NCBI GenBank assembly: GCA_022478985.1
Contig: JAKSZP010013585.1
Coordinates: 1-64,000 of the forward strand
Source: Massospora cicadina
Taxonomy: Eukaryota; Entomophthoromycota; Entomophthoromycetes; Entomophthorales; Entomophthoraceae
DNA length: 64,000 nt
Reading direction: 5' to 3'
The notes beneath the pieces are model-generated. The model was not told where the DNA came from. It made no database searches and worked only from the letters and a program-made list of their open reading frames with translations. Position numbers and translations under genes: made by a program. This document shows positions 1-11,421 of this stretch, in pieces (the stretch's first letter is position 1; every line of letters starts with the position of its first letter).

Positions 1-1299
1 GTTCTGTCGCTATAGTTGGTTCCAATCGGAAATACTGAATCCTGTAAGCAGATAGACCAAAATTAAAATACGTGAGATGAGAAATTAGGTACTTTATTAA
101 TTAAAGACTAGAGATATTTATAGGGAAAATGTAGGGGTTCTTTGAGAGGATTTCCTTGATCTACCTGAGGTAAGATCTTTCCTACCAGAGAACCAATATT
201 GTTGATTATCATTATTATTATAATATTAGCAATGATCATATCAAATAAAGCTCCAGTTAAGTGCGATTGACCTTATTTGAGGCCTAGCCCATTCAAAATG
301 ATTAGTCATTTTGAATTGCTTGGCCATCTCAAATCACTGAGTTTCTTTAGGTTGATTAAATTTAGGAGGTCAATAACTCCGAAGAGTTCTTATTCAATCA
401 CATTGAGAATCAGGAATATTAGGTTTATAGTTCTCCATCTTATTAGACTGAGATTTTGAATCTCGATTTAGAGTATTTTCAGTTTATAGCTATATATAAT
501 CTTTTTATTTAACTAATCTTTAGAAAGAGGATTTGATTCTGACTTAGTACTTGGTAGTGCACGCTGCCCAGGTTTCTATATGGAAATTATACCTTACCAT
601 TATACTGTTGATCAATTTTTAAAACCTACCAATGCAATCCTTGTTCCATTATATTATTGACCACCGGCGCTGTGGCTTTTAATTTGTTAATCATCTCACA
701 TTACAGATCAGCATTAATATGGTTTTTACCCCGCATCAGCTTAATATCAGGAATAGGGTCTATTATAAAAATTATGGACAGCTGCCAGTGATTCTAATAC
801 CTTTGGTTTTATTCATTTACTTTGGTGTATCAATATTATGTGGAAATACCTTCCAATAATACTTACTTGTTTCCCCATATCAATTGAAAGATTCCTCAGG
901 TACCATACCATTCTTGATGCTGATTAGTAACCACGGAATACACCAATGAGAGCCCTGGTAGAGAAAGCATATTGAGTGAGCTCATCATTTGTAAGGTTTT
1001 TTCCTAGGTTGAGAACTTTTATAGGTAAGTTGGAGAGCGAGCTTAGGAACCACAGGCAGTACCAGATACTACGGAAGGTTACTCTTATTTTTAATTAAAA
1101 AACCATATGTTTGACATGAAAATTTTTAGTAGTTGTTTTTACCCTGATTAATTTCTTCACACAGTGTATGGCATCGTTGTTTGTGCGAACCTAGTTCATA
1201 AGATATCAACGCCTAAGAACCAGTTTTAACACTCCCCCTCTTATCAGCTTAGAAGAAGGTTGGCAGTCATCATGTAATGATGAAATATCAATGACTTAA
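1..1299. other. AT-rich region without a recognisable gene
   Basis: No coding domain can be recognised here on either strand. The stretch lies immediately upstream of the Gypsy-0 reverse transcriptase fragment, where protease and the N-terminal part of pol would be expected if that element were complete. I could not read either. It may be strongly decayed Gypsy-0 DNA. The gag and 5' LTR of Gypsy-0 would then lie left of the window. Confidence 0.4.
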
Positions 1300-2362
1300 C
1301 TCCATTAATAAGAAGGATAGTTATCCCTTTTATCAAATTAATTACTCTCTTTGTTTGCTTTCCAGGTCAAAATATAATTCCTCTATGGATCTTGTTAGCG
1401 AATATTGGCAAGTAGAGATATCTCCTAAAGATCAGTCCAAATGTGTTCTCTTAGCAATTGAGGGGTTATTAAAGCCAATGAGGATGCCCCAGGTTCTTTG
1501 CAACATGCCCTACACCTTCCAACGCACCATGGATGGGATCTTAGGGGACTTGAAGCTATCCTTTGTCCTCAGGTACCTTGATAATATCATTGTCTCCTTG
1601 CAAACTTTTGATGGCCATGTGAAACAACTTCAGGCGGTTTTAAACATTTTATACAAGCCTTGATAAAGCTCAAACCTTCAAAGAGCTCCTTATTCCACTC
1701 TGAAATGTAATTCATTATACACAAGGTCTTGAAACATGGTATTCAGCGCATCTCAGATAAAGTCTCCGCCAATAAGATGTCACGCCCTCAGAGGCTTAAT
1801 TATATTAAAGTATTTCTGAGTATGGTGGCTATCATTGTCAGTTCATTCCTTAGTTTTCCGACATAGCCAAGACCCTGGTCTACCTCCTACAATCGAGATT
1901 GTTTACAAGTGGTAGCTGAACAGGAACAGGTATTTAATGCATTGCAGACAGGCTTTATACTAAATCTACTTTAGTTCACCCACGCTTTTCACCAACCATT
2001 TTTGCTAATCACTGATGCTAGTAATGTCGCTGTTGTAGCCATCCTAGCTCAGCATAATAAAGATCAGGTCGATCACCCAGCGGCCTACTTTGTCAAGACC
2101 CTGAGCAAGGCCAAACAGAACTTTAGAATTACCAAGTGTGAGTGGCTGTCTGTTTTATTGGGGATCAAGCATTTCTGATTATACCTATATGGAACCCATT
2201 TTACTGTCATCACCGACCATTCCTCAATCCTGTGGTTGCATCAGATGAAGGACTCAGATGGCAGATTTGCAGGATGGTCTCTACGCTTACAAAATTAATT
2301 TTACCATTCATTATGCTGTGATAAGTTATCAAAACACAGACAAACTCTCAAGGATGCCCATC
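1300..2362 (+). pseudogene. Gypsy-0 pol fragment: reverse transcriptase and RNase H (first of three pieces)
   Basis: This is a decayed Ty3/Gypsy pol fragment in several frames. The RT part (about 1300-1663) shows a KDSYP-like start, MDLVSEYWQVEI (motif A region), PYTFQRTMDGILGDL and the catalytic box as YLDNII, where the second Asp of YLDD is replaced by Asn. RNase H follows at about 1985-2360 with LLITDASNVAVVAILAQ, DHPAAYFVKTLS, a FTVITDHSSILWL-like stretch and a final DKLSRMP-like motif. Stops and frameshifts occur throughout, for example within 1675-1990. The reading ends abruptly at 2362, where the Gypsy-2 LTR starts. The continuation into integrase is at 33315, after the matching CCATC duplication. 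It is a pseudogene. Confidence 0.85.
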
Positions 2363-2490
2363 TGTTAGCATTTATAGATTTCTTGATTTTTCTCGTCTGA
2401 TAACCGCTAAATTAAATAACTGCACAGGTTCATCGTCATGCAATTCTCCTCATTGTCTGATAGTAAGATGTATTTATTTGATAATAGTAT
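2363..2490 (-). repeat. Gypsy-2 3' LTR, first part
   Basis: This piece matches the start of the intact LTR copy at 32162, sharing for example the stretch around AACTGCACAGGTTCATCG. It stops at 2490 with AGTAT, the target duplication made when Gypsy-1 inserted. The remainder of this LTR resumes at 13855. Confidence 0.9.
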
Positions 2491-3647
2491 TGTCAGGCGA
2501 ACAGCAAGTAAGAATTAGACTGGCCTGCCAGCCCAGATGCCAGAGCACCTGAACGGTAAACCAGAATGCCCAAGGCACTGCTGTTGATATGACAAATATG
2601 GAACTAGGAAGGAGTTCCACCAATATCTGCTAGTGAGCCAGAATTTCGTACAGGCTTAAAATAAAATACCAGACAACCACGGCTGTTAACCCTGAGGGGT
2701 ATGATTTTGTCAACAGAAAAGGCGGCTTAATTCTCAACACATAAAAACTAAATTTTGTGGAAGGTTTTTTTAATGAAAAATTTAAGGAAGAAAAATTGAC
2801 CAACAATTTTCTCAGTGCAATGTGACTTATTAAGTACTAGTTGATTTGGGGGAGAAGCAAGCCTGGATCAGGTCTCACAAGTTTGACCTAACTGGCGAAT
2901 TATTTGGGAATGGAAGGGTTAGTTACCTGGGAACTGACATTAAAAACTTGATGGAAGGCTGAGTCGCTGTCAGTTCAACCTTGAACATATGAACTGAGGC
3001 TCAGCTATGTTTCTGACAGTTTGTGTGATGGCATTTGGCCAGACAAGCAGCTGGAATCCCCAAGGCCACCCCACATAGGGGTGGGCATATTTGGTTGGGA
3101 ACGGGTTTGGGACACCCAACCTGCTCGTGCTCAGTCACTGGGCTGTTTGTTCAGTCAGTGGCATTGCATCAGGCACAACGCCCGATTTTCCAGCAGGAAG
3201 CTTCAAAAACATGTCAATGGTATCCGATGCTGTTACCTGCTCATTGGGGGTGATCCCCAATAAATTTGGGAGGGGGGAGATTTTTCTGATTGTCATGTTA
3301 ATGGAATCACAACCGTTGAGCATTCCAGCTGATAGATCAGTCTTCATACCTTTTTGACCATTTGAAATCCAAGCATCAGGCTGATTGCCACTCGAATTGG
3401 TTACAAATAATTTCATTTTGGCAATCTCAGCACAGATTTCACTAATCCTCATAGCAGTTCTGCTGAGGAGAGTGTGGGTACTGGGAGCAGTATCCAAAGT
3501 GGGAGGGCTGTTACCCAGCGCTTGTCTACCATGTGGGCGAGATCACCCTGAGTAATGAGGGGTACTGCCATCCTCTTTGGTGCCTTCTTGCTCAGAAATG
3601 GGAAAATGGCCTGATCGACACCCAGAGGACATTCCCTGGGACTTACA
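2491..3647 (-). repeat. Gypsy-1 3' LTR
   Basis: This is a full LTR of 1157 bp. It aligns with 7402-7643 followed by 12936-13849 after removal of LINE A. Both copies end in ACTTACA on the plus strand, just after a CCC(T/C)GGGACTT or CCCCAGGACTT stretch. Short open frames inside it on either strand are not supported as genes. Confidence 0.92.
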
Positions 3648-3650
3648 TTA

Positions 3651-3665
3651 CCCTTTCCTTTTTCC
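3651..3665 (-). other. Gypsy-1 polypurine tract
   Basis: The minus strand reads GGAAAAAGGAAAGGG followed by TAA and then the LTR start TGTAAG. The location directly before the 3' LTR is where plus-strand DNA synthesis is primed in LTR elements. Gypsy-4 has the same AGGGTAA-TGT junction. Confidence 0.75.
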
Positions 3666-3689
3666 AAAGAAAGGACCCTACCGCCAGGA

Positions 3690-6600
3690 AATTGCACCAG
3701 AGCCACATTCTTGTGCGCCTTGGGTAAATTGATTGCCATAATCATCGCGACTTTCTGGGGGGCGGGGAGCTTCAGTGTGGGATATGTGGAATGCACAACC
3801 AGGTCCATGCAATTCAGGAAATTGCACAGCTTGACCCAACTATTTTTGTAGGCTGGACACCCTTTCCAGACCATGAGATATTGTACAGAACGTCAGGATT
3901 TCCGGGATGCCAGGATAGCCTCTACCTCAGCCTCTTCCCCATTTTTGACAATGATTGGTTCCAGTTCCGTGGGAATTGCACCCTTGAAGGGCGACAGCTG
4001 GGAAACATGGAAAACGGGATGCTGCTTCCAATGTGTGGGGAGCTTCAGTTGATACGCCCTGTTACCCAATATATCCTCCACCAAATGGGGACCTGAGCAT
4101 TTACTGGCGAATTTTTGGGAAGGGGCATGGATTTTTAAGTGACAGGTGTTGAGCATAATGTAGAAGCCCACTGTAAACTTATGACCTGGAAGATGCTTTC
4201 AATCCGCGAACCACTTGTAGTCATCTATAGCTTTGGTGAGGTGTTCCTGCACTAAGGCTTGAGTTGATCTAATATGAGCAGCATGATCCGCGGCAGCTTG
4301 AACCTCAGGCCGCAAGCACAGTCTGACTAAAAACAAAGGATTATAACCTAACGTTGCTTCGTAGGGGGAAAACCCTGTGGATGTGTGGGTCCCATTATTG
4401 TATGCAAATTGAGAGAGAGGGAGGCCATCTGCCTAAGTACCCTGCGTGGTTGCAGCATAGCAATGCAGGTACTGTTCAAGAACTTGATTGACCCGCTCAG
4501 TATGTCCATCAGAATGAAGATGATACGCCATGGAGCGACAGGGGAATATTTTCAGGATTAATAGGAGTTCGCTCCAAAACTGCGTGGTGAACTGGGAGCC
4601 ACGGTCACTGATGTACTCCTGGGGGAGACCAAACATCAAAAGCACATGGCGTATGAAAAAGCGGGCAGTTTCTTCTGATGTAATTGTGGAAGTACAAGGA
4701 TAAAAAGGCAAAATTTCATGAAGCGATCCACCACTACCATCACCACTGTGAACCTGTTAGAACAGGAGAGCTCGACGATAAAGTCCACAGACACCAATGT
4801 CCATGGGCCCTCCGCCTGCTGTAAGGGGTGCAGGAGGCCATTTTTGCCAGAATGATCTGACTTGGCTCTGGTGCAAGTAACACAATTGGCGATCCAGGAT
4901 GGAACTTCTTTTGTCAAACCTGCCAAATTGTAGGTCCATATAATCAAATTGATGCATTTCTTAGAACCAGGGTGACCAACCGTGGGGGGATCGTGATGTG
5001 CGCGAAATACCTCAGTTTGGAAGGGGGAACCCAAACGCGAGATCTAAAATATATAGGACCCTCCTTCAGTGAGTATAGGGAATGTTTATGCTTCTGGTGA
5101 GATAACTTCTCGACCATCTCCACGCCCTCAGGGCAGGCCATTTGACTGGCTAAGACCTGAGCAACTAATGGAGCATTGGGAGCCAGAGCGATGGAAGAAA
5201 TGACAGGGGGAACAATTGATAAGATTTGGGTGGTAGGAATCACAGTAACGAGATCCACTTCCTCTGGATATGTGGAACTGTGGGCAGGCTGCGGCTGAGA
5301 AAATTGGGAAGTACATTTAGTGCACCTTTTATGAATTTGTATTTGAAGTTGAAACAGCACAGGTCCTGATAGGTTCAGGCTTGGCGATGTGCCAATTTTT
5401 GGGGTTTACAAAAGTACAACAGGGTCTGGTGATCCATGCGAACCATTAGTTCATGTTGGGCACCCTGTAACAGGTACCTCTAATGAGTTAGGGCCCATGC
5501 AACAGCTGCCAACTCCTTGTCATAAAAAGCATAAGACTGCTCCATAGAGGTGAACATTTGGGAAAAGTAGGTGACTGGGTGTTCCAAGCCATCGTGCTCC
5601 TGGAGCAACACTGCACCAACAGCTACTGATGATGGGTCGCATGTGATGATATATGGCTCGGTGGGATCAGCGTGTTTCAAAATGGGAGGGGATATGAACA
5701 CCTCTTTAATCAATTCGAACACCTGTTGGCATTCATCCATCCAGTGAAATGGTACATTTTTCCCTGTAAGGGGGTGGAGTGGGGCGGGGAGCTGTGAAAG
5801 TGCGGGGGAGAACTTTTTAAGAAATTGATGGTTCCCAAGAAACTCCGTAGTTGTTTCTGGGTAGTCAGGGCTGGCCACTCCCCGATAGCATCCAACTTAT
5901 TAGGAGGGATTGCGAAACCATCTTTAAGGACAAGGTTCCTGAGAAAAGTAACCTCCTTCTTATAGAACTCACACTTGGAAGGCTTGACAAACAAGCCTGC
6001 CTTATGTAAGGAGGCCACAAATGCTTCCAGGTCAGCTGAATTTTGTTTTAGAGCTGGGGAGTGAACCAGAATGTCATCAATATATGCTACTGCGCAGGTA
6101 AATTGGAGGTCACCCAGTACATTATTGATCATGTGTTGAAACGTAGTGGGAGCGTTCTTCAGCCCAAAGGGCATCACACGGAATTTGAAAAAACCCGCTT
6201 CATCTGAATTGCTGTTAACCATTCTTGCCCTTTCATCACCTGAATCTGGTTAAATGCATTAACGAGATCCAGCTTAGAAAACACCCGAGATTTGGTGATT
6301 GTTTGGCTTATTGTCTGTTCTAAAGGCAGGGGGTAGGGATCAGAAAGTGTGATTTTATTATGGTATCCATAGTCCACACAGGGGCAGAGAGAACCATTGG
6401 CTTTTTTAACGAAGTCGATGGGAGATGCAACAGGCGAGGTCTTCTTGAACATTTACCCTTTTCTCAACATATCATACAACCAGGTGTTGATAGCGGCCTC
6501 CTCCTCTGCTGTGTGGGGATAAAACGGGCAGTTGATATTCACCAACTCCACTGTCGTGCAAAAACCATAGTCAAATCTAGTGTGGGGGGCAAGTGATCTG

Positions 6601-7168
6601 CCTTTTACAAATCAAAAATGCTTTGATAGCACATTAAACTTTTTGAAAAATTAGATGGTATGCCCATAGGGGAGACAAGAGACGTTATAAAACTGCAACA
6701 TTGAGCTTCCTTAAAAGTGTCAACTAGGGGGAATTCACCCTCCAGTTGATCATTAGTGAATGACAGCATGTTAGATGCCAGGTGGATTTTGACATGTTGT
6801 CAGCGCCACCATCTCACTCCTAAGATCACTGGAAACACCAAGTTTGGCATGGCAGAAAAGCTATCGCAGAAGCTGAATTGGTGTATTGAAAATGTGACTG
6901 GTTGGTGTATCAGGTATGAGGTTTGGGAGGCTGACAATGCAACCATAACCAAAGGGCCTGCATCCATGGCAAGTTCCAATTGCTGGGCCAGTTCTACAAT
7001 CCTAAAATTTCCCGCGGCTCCAATGTCCACCAGGGCCTCAAAGGAGATGTGATGGGACCAAACACTAATCTTCATGGGTACTAAGAAGTAAGCGGAGTTC
7101 TCTTTATTGGTAGTTGTGGATGGATCCAGTGATACCAAAGAGATAGTAGTGGGGTCAGGGGAAACCAC
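3690..7168 (-). pseudogene. Gypsy-1 pol: protease, RT, RNase H, integrase and chromodomain
   Basis: Domains are in the order protease, RT, RNase H, integrase, GPY/F-like region, chromodomain. The protease (7168-6800) has LVDIGAAGNF, so the DSG/DTG triad is altered, and ends near ILGVRWW. The RT (about 6450-5710) has PCVDYGYHNKITLSDPYPLPL, FGLKNAPTTFQ and an intact YIDD (VAYIDDILVHS). RNase H (5878-5480) shows ITCDPSSVAVGAVLLQ and DKELAAV. The integrase has an HHCC finger (AHHDPPTVGHPG to CVTC, about 5000-4860), VDFIVEL, SDRGSQFTTQFWSEL and HTERVNQ, so all three acidic residues are present. At 4171-3893 SGPHLVEDILGNRAYQLKLP fits the GPY/F region. It is followed by AEVEAILASRKS and, near 3880-3790, MVWKGCPAYKNSWV, a chromodomain. 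Frameshifts separate these blocks. Confidence 0.88.
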
Positions 7169-7401
7169 TAGGCTTTGGTGAGGAGAGAACTCGTTGCAAG
7201 TTGAAATGTCAGATCATACTGACATGGGCAAAATAGCCGCGGCAACTATGGGGTATGGGATTGGAGTTTTTATTGGGACCAGACTAATGTGGACAGAGAT
7301 AATCTTCTTTACAACCTGGTTCAGTTGTAAAGAAGGGACCATTGCTGCACCAATATACGCGAGAAAGGCGGAAATGGCTAAGAATAATGGTTGGTTGATT
7401 A
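7169..7401 (-). other. Gypsy-1 leader between 5' LTR and protease; no gag
   Basis: Only 233 bp lie between the 5' LTR and the first protease codons, far too short for a gag gene. The first bases after the LTR on the minus strand (AATCAACCAACCATTATT) match Gypsy-4 at 15 of 18 positions, so this is an inherited leader or primer-binding region and not random sequence. It does not begin with the TGG usual for a tRNA-primed binding site. Confidence 0.55.
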
Positions 7402-7643
7402 AGTCAGGCGAACAGGAAGTAAGAATTAGACTGTCCTGCCAGAACAGATGCCAGAGCACCTGAACGGTAAACCAGAATGCCCAAGGCACAGCTGTTGATA
7501 TGACAAATATAGAATTAGGAAGGAGTTCCACCATTATCTGCCAGTGAGCTAAAATTTCATACAGGCATAAAATAAAATACCAGACAACCATGGCTGTTAA
7601 CCCTGAGGGGTATGAGAGTGTCAGCAGAAAAAACGGCTTAATT
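7402..7643 (-). repeat. Gypsy-1 5' LTR, part adjoining the internal region
   Basis: Nearly the same sequence as the first 240 bp of the LTR at 2491. It ends at CGGCTTAATT, where LINE A inserted, and resumes at 12936. Confidence 0.9.
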
Positions 7644-7783
7644 TTTTAAATTTAAATTTATTGTGAGGAAGGCTGACCATGGGAAAGACACTTCCAAATT
7701 TGACCCAAAAGAGACAAAACTTAGTAACAGGGAAGGTACCCCAGAGAAGCGATGCTATCTCTTGTTTCCAACGGGAACGCCAC

Positions 7784-10700
7784 TTATGAGAAGAGGGAGT
7801 GAACTTGTGAAGGGGCCGTCGCCACAATTAACCACGTGTGGAGGAAAGGGTCTGATTTGATGGACCAAACTGGGAACCAGGAGGTTACCAGCTGTTGGCG
7901 ACGTGGTGGAAGGTATTAAACATCTACACCTGAAATTAGTCCACCAAATGAGACCGGAATCTGTGGACAGCTTCTAAGTGGTGGGGGTGGGGTGGAGCCT
8001 GTGATGGCCTCTAAGATAATCTTGTGGATAGTCCACATGGCAATTGCAACCACCAGAGCACAGAGGGAGGGTGGAAGGGGGAGGCCATTGATAAAGCAAA
8101 CATATCTCTTAAAAGACTGAAGGGATGTGTTTGATCCTGGCCCAGCAGACTTTGAACTTCGCGCCATATCACTTTAGAGGTAGGACAATTCTCCAGGCGG
8201 TGGAACAGAGTTCCATACTGGCCACACATGACGCAGGATGATTGTAAAGCGTTAGAGCACTCAGCCGTACAGTACACCCACCTCAGGCAGCGCCACACAT
8301 GGGAATGGATTTGAGGCACAACAAAGGATGGTGTGCGTATTTCCAGATAGTTTTTTGGGTCCTTATGGAGTAAGGGATGTCCATCATGTCCAGGTAGTCC
8401 ACCCTGGATAGGACATGGGGCCGTGTGGGGATTACGCCATCTTGGATGGGTAGCCCCTGTACCTCTTGTGTGAAATGAGGAGAGGGGCGGCCTCTCTGGG
8501 CTGTGTGTCTGCTAATATGAATTCTCCACTCAGCGCTCCACATATAGAGGAGGATTCGTTTGTAGTGGGTTTTTGTCCCTGAGGACCTGTGGCCTATGGG
8601 TGTGAAGCCAGGTATTTCATCAGGGAGTGAGGGTTCGATGGAATGTTTAGGCCCAAGGCGCGGGAGAAGTTGGAGTGGACCACGCGGGACCAGTGTTGGG
8701 AGGGGAGCGTAGGGGCGGTGACGGCCGGAATCCAGGTGCCCAGGATCTCTGCAGCATGGGCTTTGAAGTCAAGCATGCCTATGCCACCATGATGATGAGG
8801 GCCAAACATGACCTCTAGCCATACTGGTGGTGGGAGGCCTGACAAAAGCCATCCTTGCAGCAGGGCATACAAGGATTCGAAAAAGCTTGAGGAGAAGGGG
8901 ATGGCGTGGGCTCCAAACCAGAATTTGGGGAGGAGCATAGAATTAGTTAAAACAAACCTGCCAGTAAGGGAAGTAGGGTGGGCTCTGAGGGAGGCGATGC
9001 GCTTCATCACGTTGTCTAGAATACGACTCTCTATTACTGCTAATGCATACCCGCCTGCCTCCACCCACATGTTCAGATGGCGGACCAGCCCTATGGTAGG
9101 GTGTGGCATGAAGGGGAGCACCAGTGGGGTGGTGTGGGGTGAGCTGGGAGGGCGAGCACGTGTGCGTGCAGATGGGCCGGGCTGGGCACTGGTCGCTGGG
9201 GCCCAGCAGGTTTGATACTGACCAAGGCGGATGATTTCAGTTTTAGAAGTGTTAAGTGCAGAGTTACTTACCCGGGAATACTCCTGTATGAGAGCTTCAA
9301 GTGCACGTGCGTCTTTATTATTAGACACCCCGACCACACAGTCATCTGCATACGCCATCATTTTGACTGGGGCTTGGCCTGACACATGGACCCCAGTGAG
9401 TTGGGCATTCACGTTTCAAAGTAGTGGGTCAAGGCTGAAGTTGTATAAGAGTGGGCTAAGGGGGTCCCTTTGTCGAAAGCCCCTTTGAGGGCGGACTACT
9501 TCCGTTAGGAAACCAGGTCAACGCACTGCCTTGTTGCAGATTCCATGAGCAGCATTACCAGTTGATGAAGCGAGGGGGTAAGCGGAATAGATGGAGGCAG
9601 GCCCTGAGGTATTCCCAGCTTACTCTATCATAGGCCTTCTGTTGGTTCAAGAATACAAGTGCCCCAGAGGCTGTGGACTGGCATGCGTTAGCCACAGTTT
9701 GCACGTTGTCCCAAATTGACCTTCTGGGTATGAAACCGAATTGTTCTGGGGAGATGGTGGCAGATGCTACAATCCCTAAACAGTTAGCCATGATTTTTGT
9801 TAGAATTTTTGTATCCGTGGTAGTTAAAGAAATGGGGCGCCAGTTGGCTAAGTCTAGCTTGTCTCCTTTCTTGAAGAGTGTGATGGTGAAGGCCTCTTGT
9901 CCTCCTGGTAGGAGGCGCGTTTCCAGAAGGCTCTTGTTAAGTGAAGCAAGCAGTAGTGGGGATATATATATGAAGTACTTTTTATAAAATTCATATGGAA
10001 TGCTATTTGGGCCTGGGCATTTCTGGTTTGGGGCACCACAGATCGTGGACCAGAGTTTGTTAGGAGTAATCAAATTCATTATTTCCGGGTATCAGGGAAT
10101 GGTGCAGATGTGGGTTCAGTCGAGGAATTCTGCCACTTTGGCTTGCTGAATTGGATTGAATTGTTATAATTCAGAGTAATACTTTTGTGTTTTTGATTGC
10201 CACTTCAGCTGGCGTATCTGTGATGGAATCATCCGATCTTCACACCTGTGTGAAGGCCACACTCTGGCGTGGTGCGAAATTTTTTTTAAAAAAGTATGCA
10301 ATGCACTTGTCACCCTTTGTAATGCATTTGGCCCTGTACTGAACACAAACCCAATGTTTGTGTTGCCTTTCAAGTACGTTGAGGTGGGTGGCTGCCTCCG
10401 CCCACTTCCGGCCCCATGCAGGGTGTATCCTGTGGCTGGGATGTTGGACTCCAGGTGTGACAACTCTGCCAGAGCGCGCGAGATGATGGCCGATGTGGCT
10501 CGTGAGCATCAGGAGGAGAGGTGGCGAGAGTGGTGGATGGTATCCTCCTTGAAGGCTGCCCATGTGGAGATGGGCTCCATGCAAAATGGTGTAACAAACT
10601 CTTTTGCCAAAGTTGCTGATTCCACCCAAGTGGAAAATCTTGGCGACACAAGTTCAGAGGGCGGAGTTTGCACCAATGTGGGGCCTTAACCACTGTGACA

Positions 10701-11406
10701 AGTAGGTGGTAGGTTATTGAGACCAGCTGGTGGTTGGAGAATTCAATTTTCGTTGTTTGGAAGTGGGAAATGTGAGGTTGGAATTTCTCCGGCATAAGGA
10801 TAAGGTCTATATGGGTTATGGACCTTAATTGGCCATTATGGATGTGGGGTCGCATCATGTTTTCAAGCAGCAGGGCTCACCACAGCAGCACATCCATTAA
10901 CCCAAGGGTGGCCTTTAGAACGTGAAGTTCTACGTGACCCTGGGGGCGTGGGAGGAGGAAGGCCAATGGTCTGTTGGTGTGTTTAGCCAACAGTTCATAT
11001 CGCCAACTACAAAAGGGTCTGGGGGTAATGGGAGGGATTTGACCAACTAGAAAAATTCCTGACGTTCTCATGCACAGGTTGGGGCATAGATGTTGACAAT
11101 AACATGTGCCACGTCAGCCCATGAGAAAGTGACAATGAGGACTTAGCCATTGAGGAAGGATTCAGATGATAAAGATATAAAATTGTTTTTCTGAACTAGC
11201 ACCCCCACAGTGCTCTGACCAAAAGGATAGGGATGGGAGGAGCATGGTTTCCAAGCATCCTCAGAACCTCGCGGACAGTGGGACTCCTGGTTGGCAAGGA
11301 TATCCATGGGTAATCAATTTTTGTAAAAAATTCAATTTCCTAGCCCGGGATGGGGAGGCCTTGAGTCCGGCAATATTCAACGTCCCTATGGTGAAGGTTT
11401 CCCCAT
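7784..11406 (-). pseudogene. LINE A ORF2: endonuclease, reverse transcriptase and zf-RVT-like region
   Basis: The expected start is ATG at 11406-11404, 6 nt after the ORF1 stop; the stop is TAA at 7784. Endonuclease traces run from about 11400 to 10700 and are badly frameshifted; for example the NMNCW-type motif region at about 11010 is read out of frame. RT runs from 10079 to about 9150: CPGPNSIPYEFYKKYF, LANWRPISLT, QFGFIPRRSIWDNV, ALVFLNQQKAYDRV (motif A) and a catalytic YADD at about 9350 (MMAYADDCVVGVSNN). The C-terminal part has MWSAEWRI, RCLRWVY and the zinc motif CVMCGQYGTLFHRLENC (about 8230-8180), CX2CX7HX4C. No RNase H domain is seen. Several frameshifts and stops make it a pseudogene. 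Confidence 0.85.
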
Positions 11407-11421
11407 CGCACCTTAGGTGCA
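11407..11421. promoter_or_regulatory. LINE A ORF1/ORF2 junction palindrome
   Basis: CGCACCTTAGGTGCA is one mismatch away from the perfect arms seen in C and D. On the coding strand it contains the ORF1 stop TAA, and the ORF2 ATG lies directly after it. Confidence 0.6.

Noticed and set aside
277..459. 60-codon open frame in the left AT-rich region
   Set aside because: Short, hydrophobic and basic by composition, with no family resemblance or supporting context.
3021..3497. Overlapping short frames on both strands
   Set aside because: They lie in the Gypsy-1 LTR, and the second LTR copy does not keep them intact.
8808..9215. Open frame of 135 codons on the plus strand, also open at 41180-41587 and 47736-48143
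   Set aside because: It is antisense to the LINE RT thumb region in copies A, C and D. The open length follows from the shared sequence of the coding strand. It resembles no family and is disrupted in LINE B.
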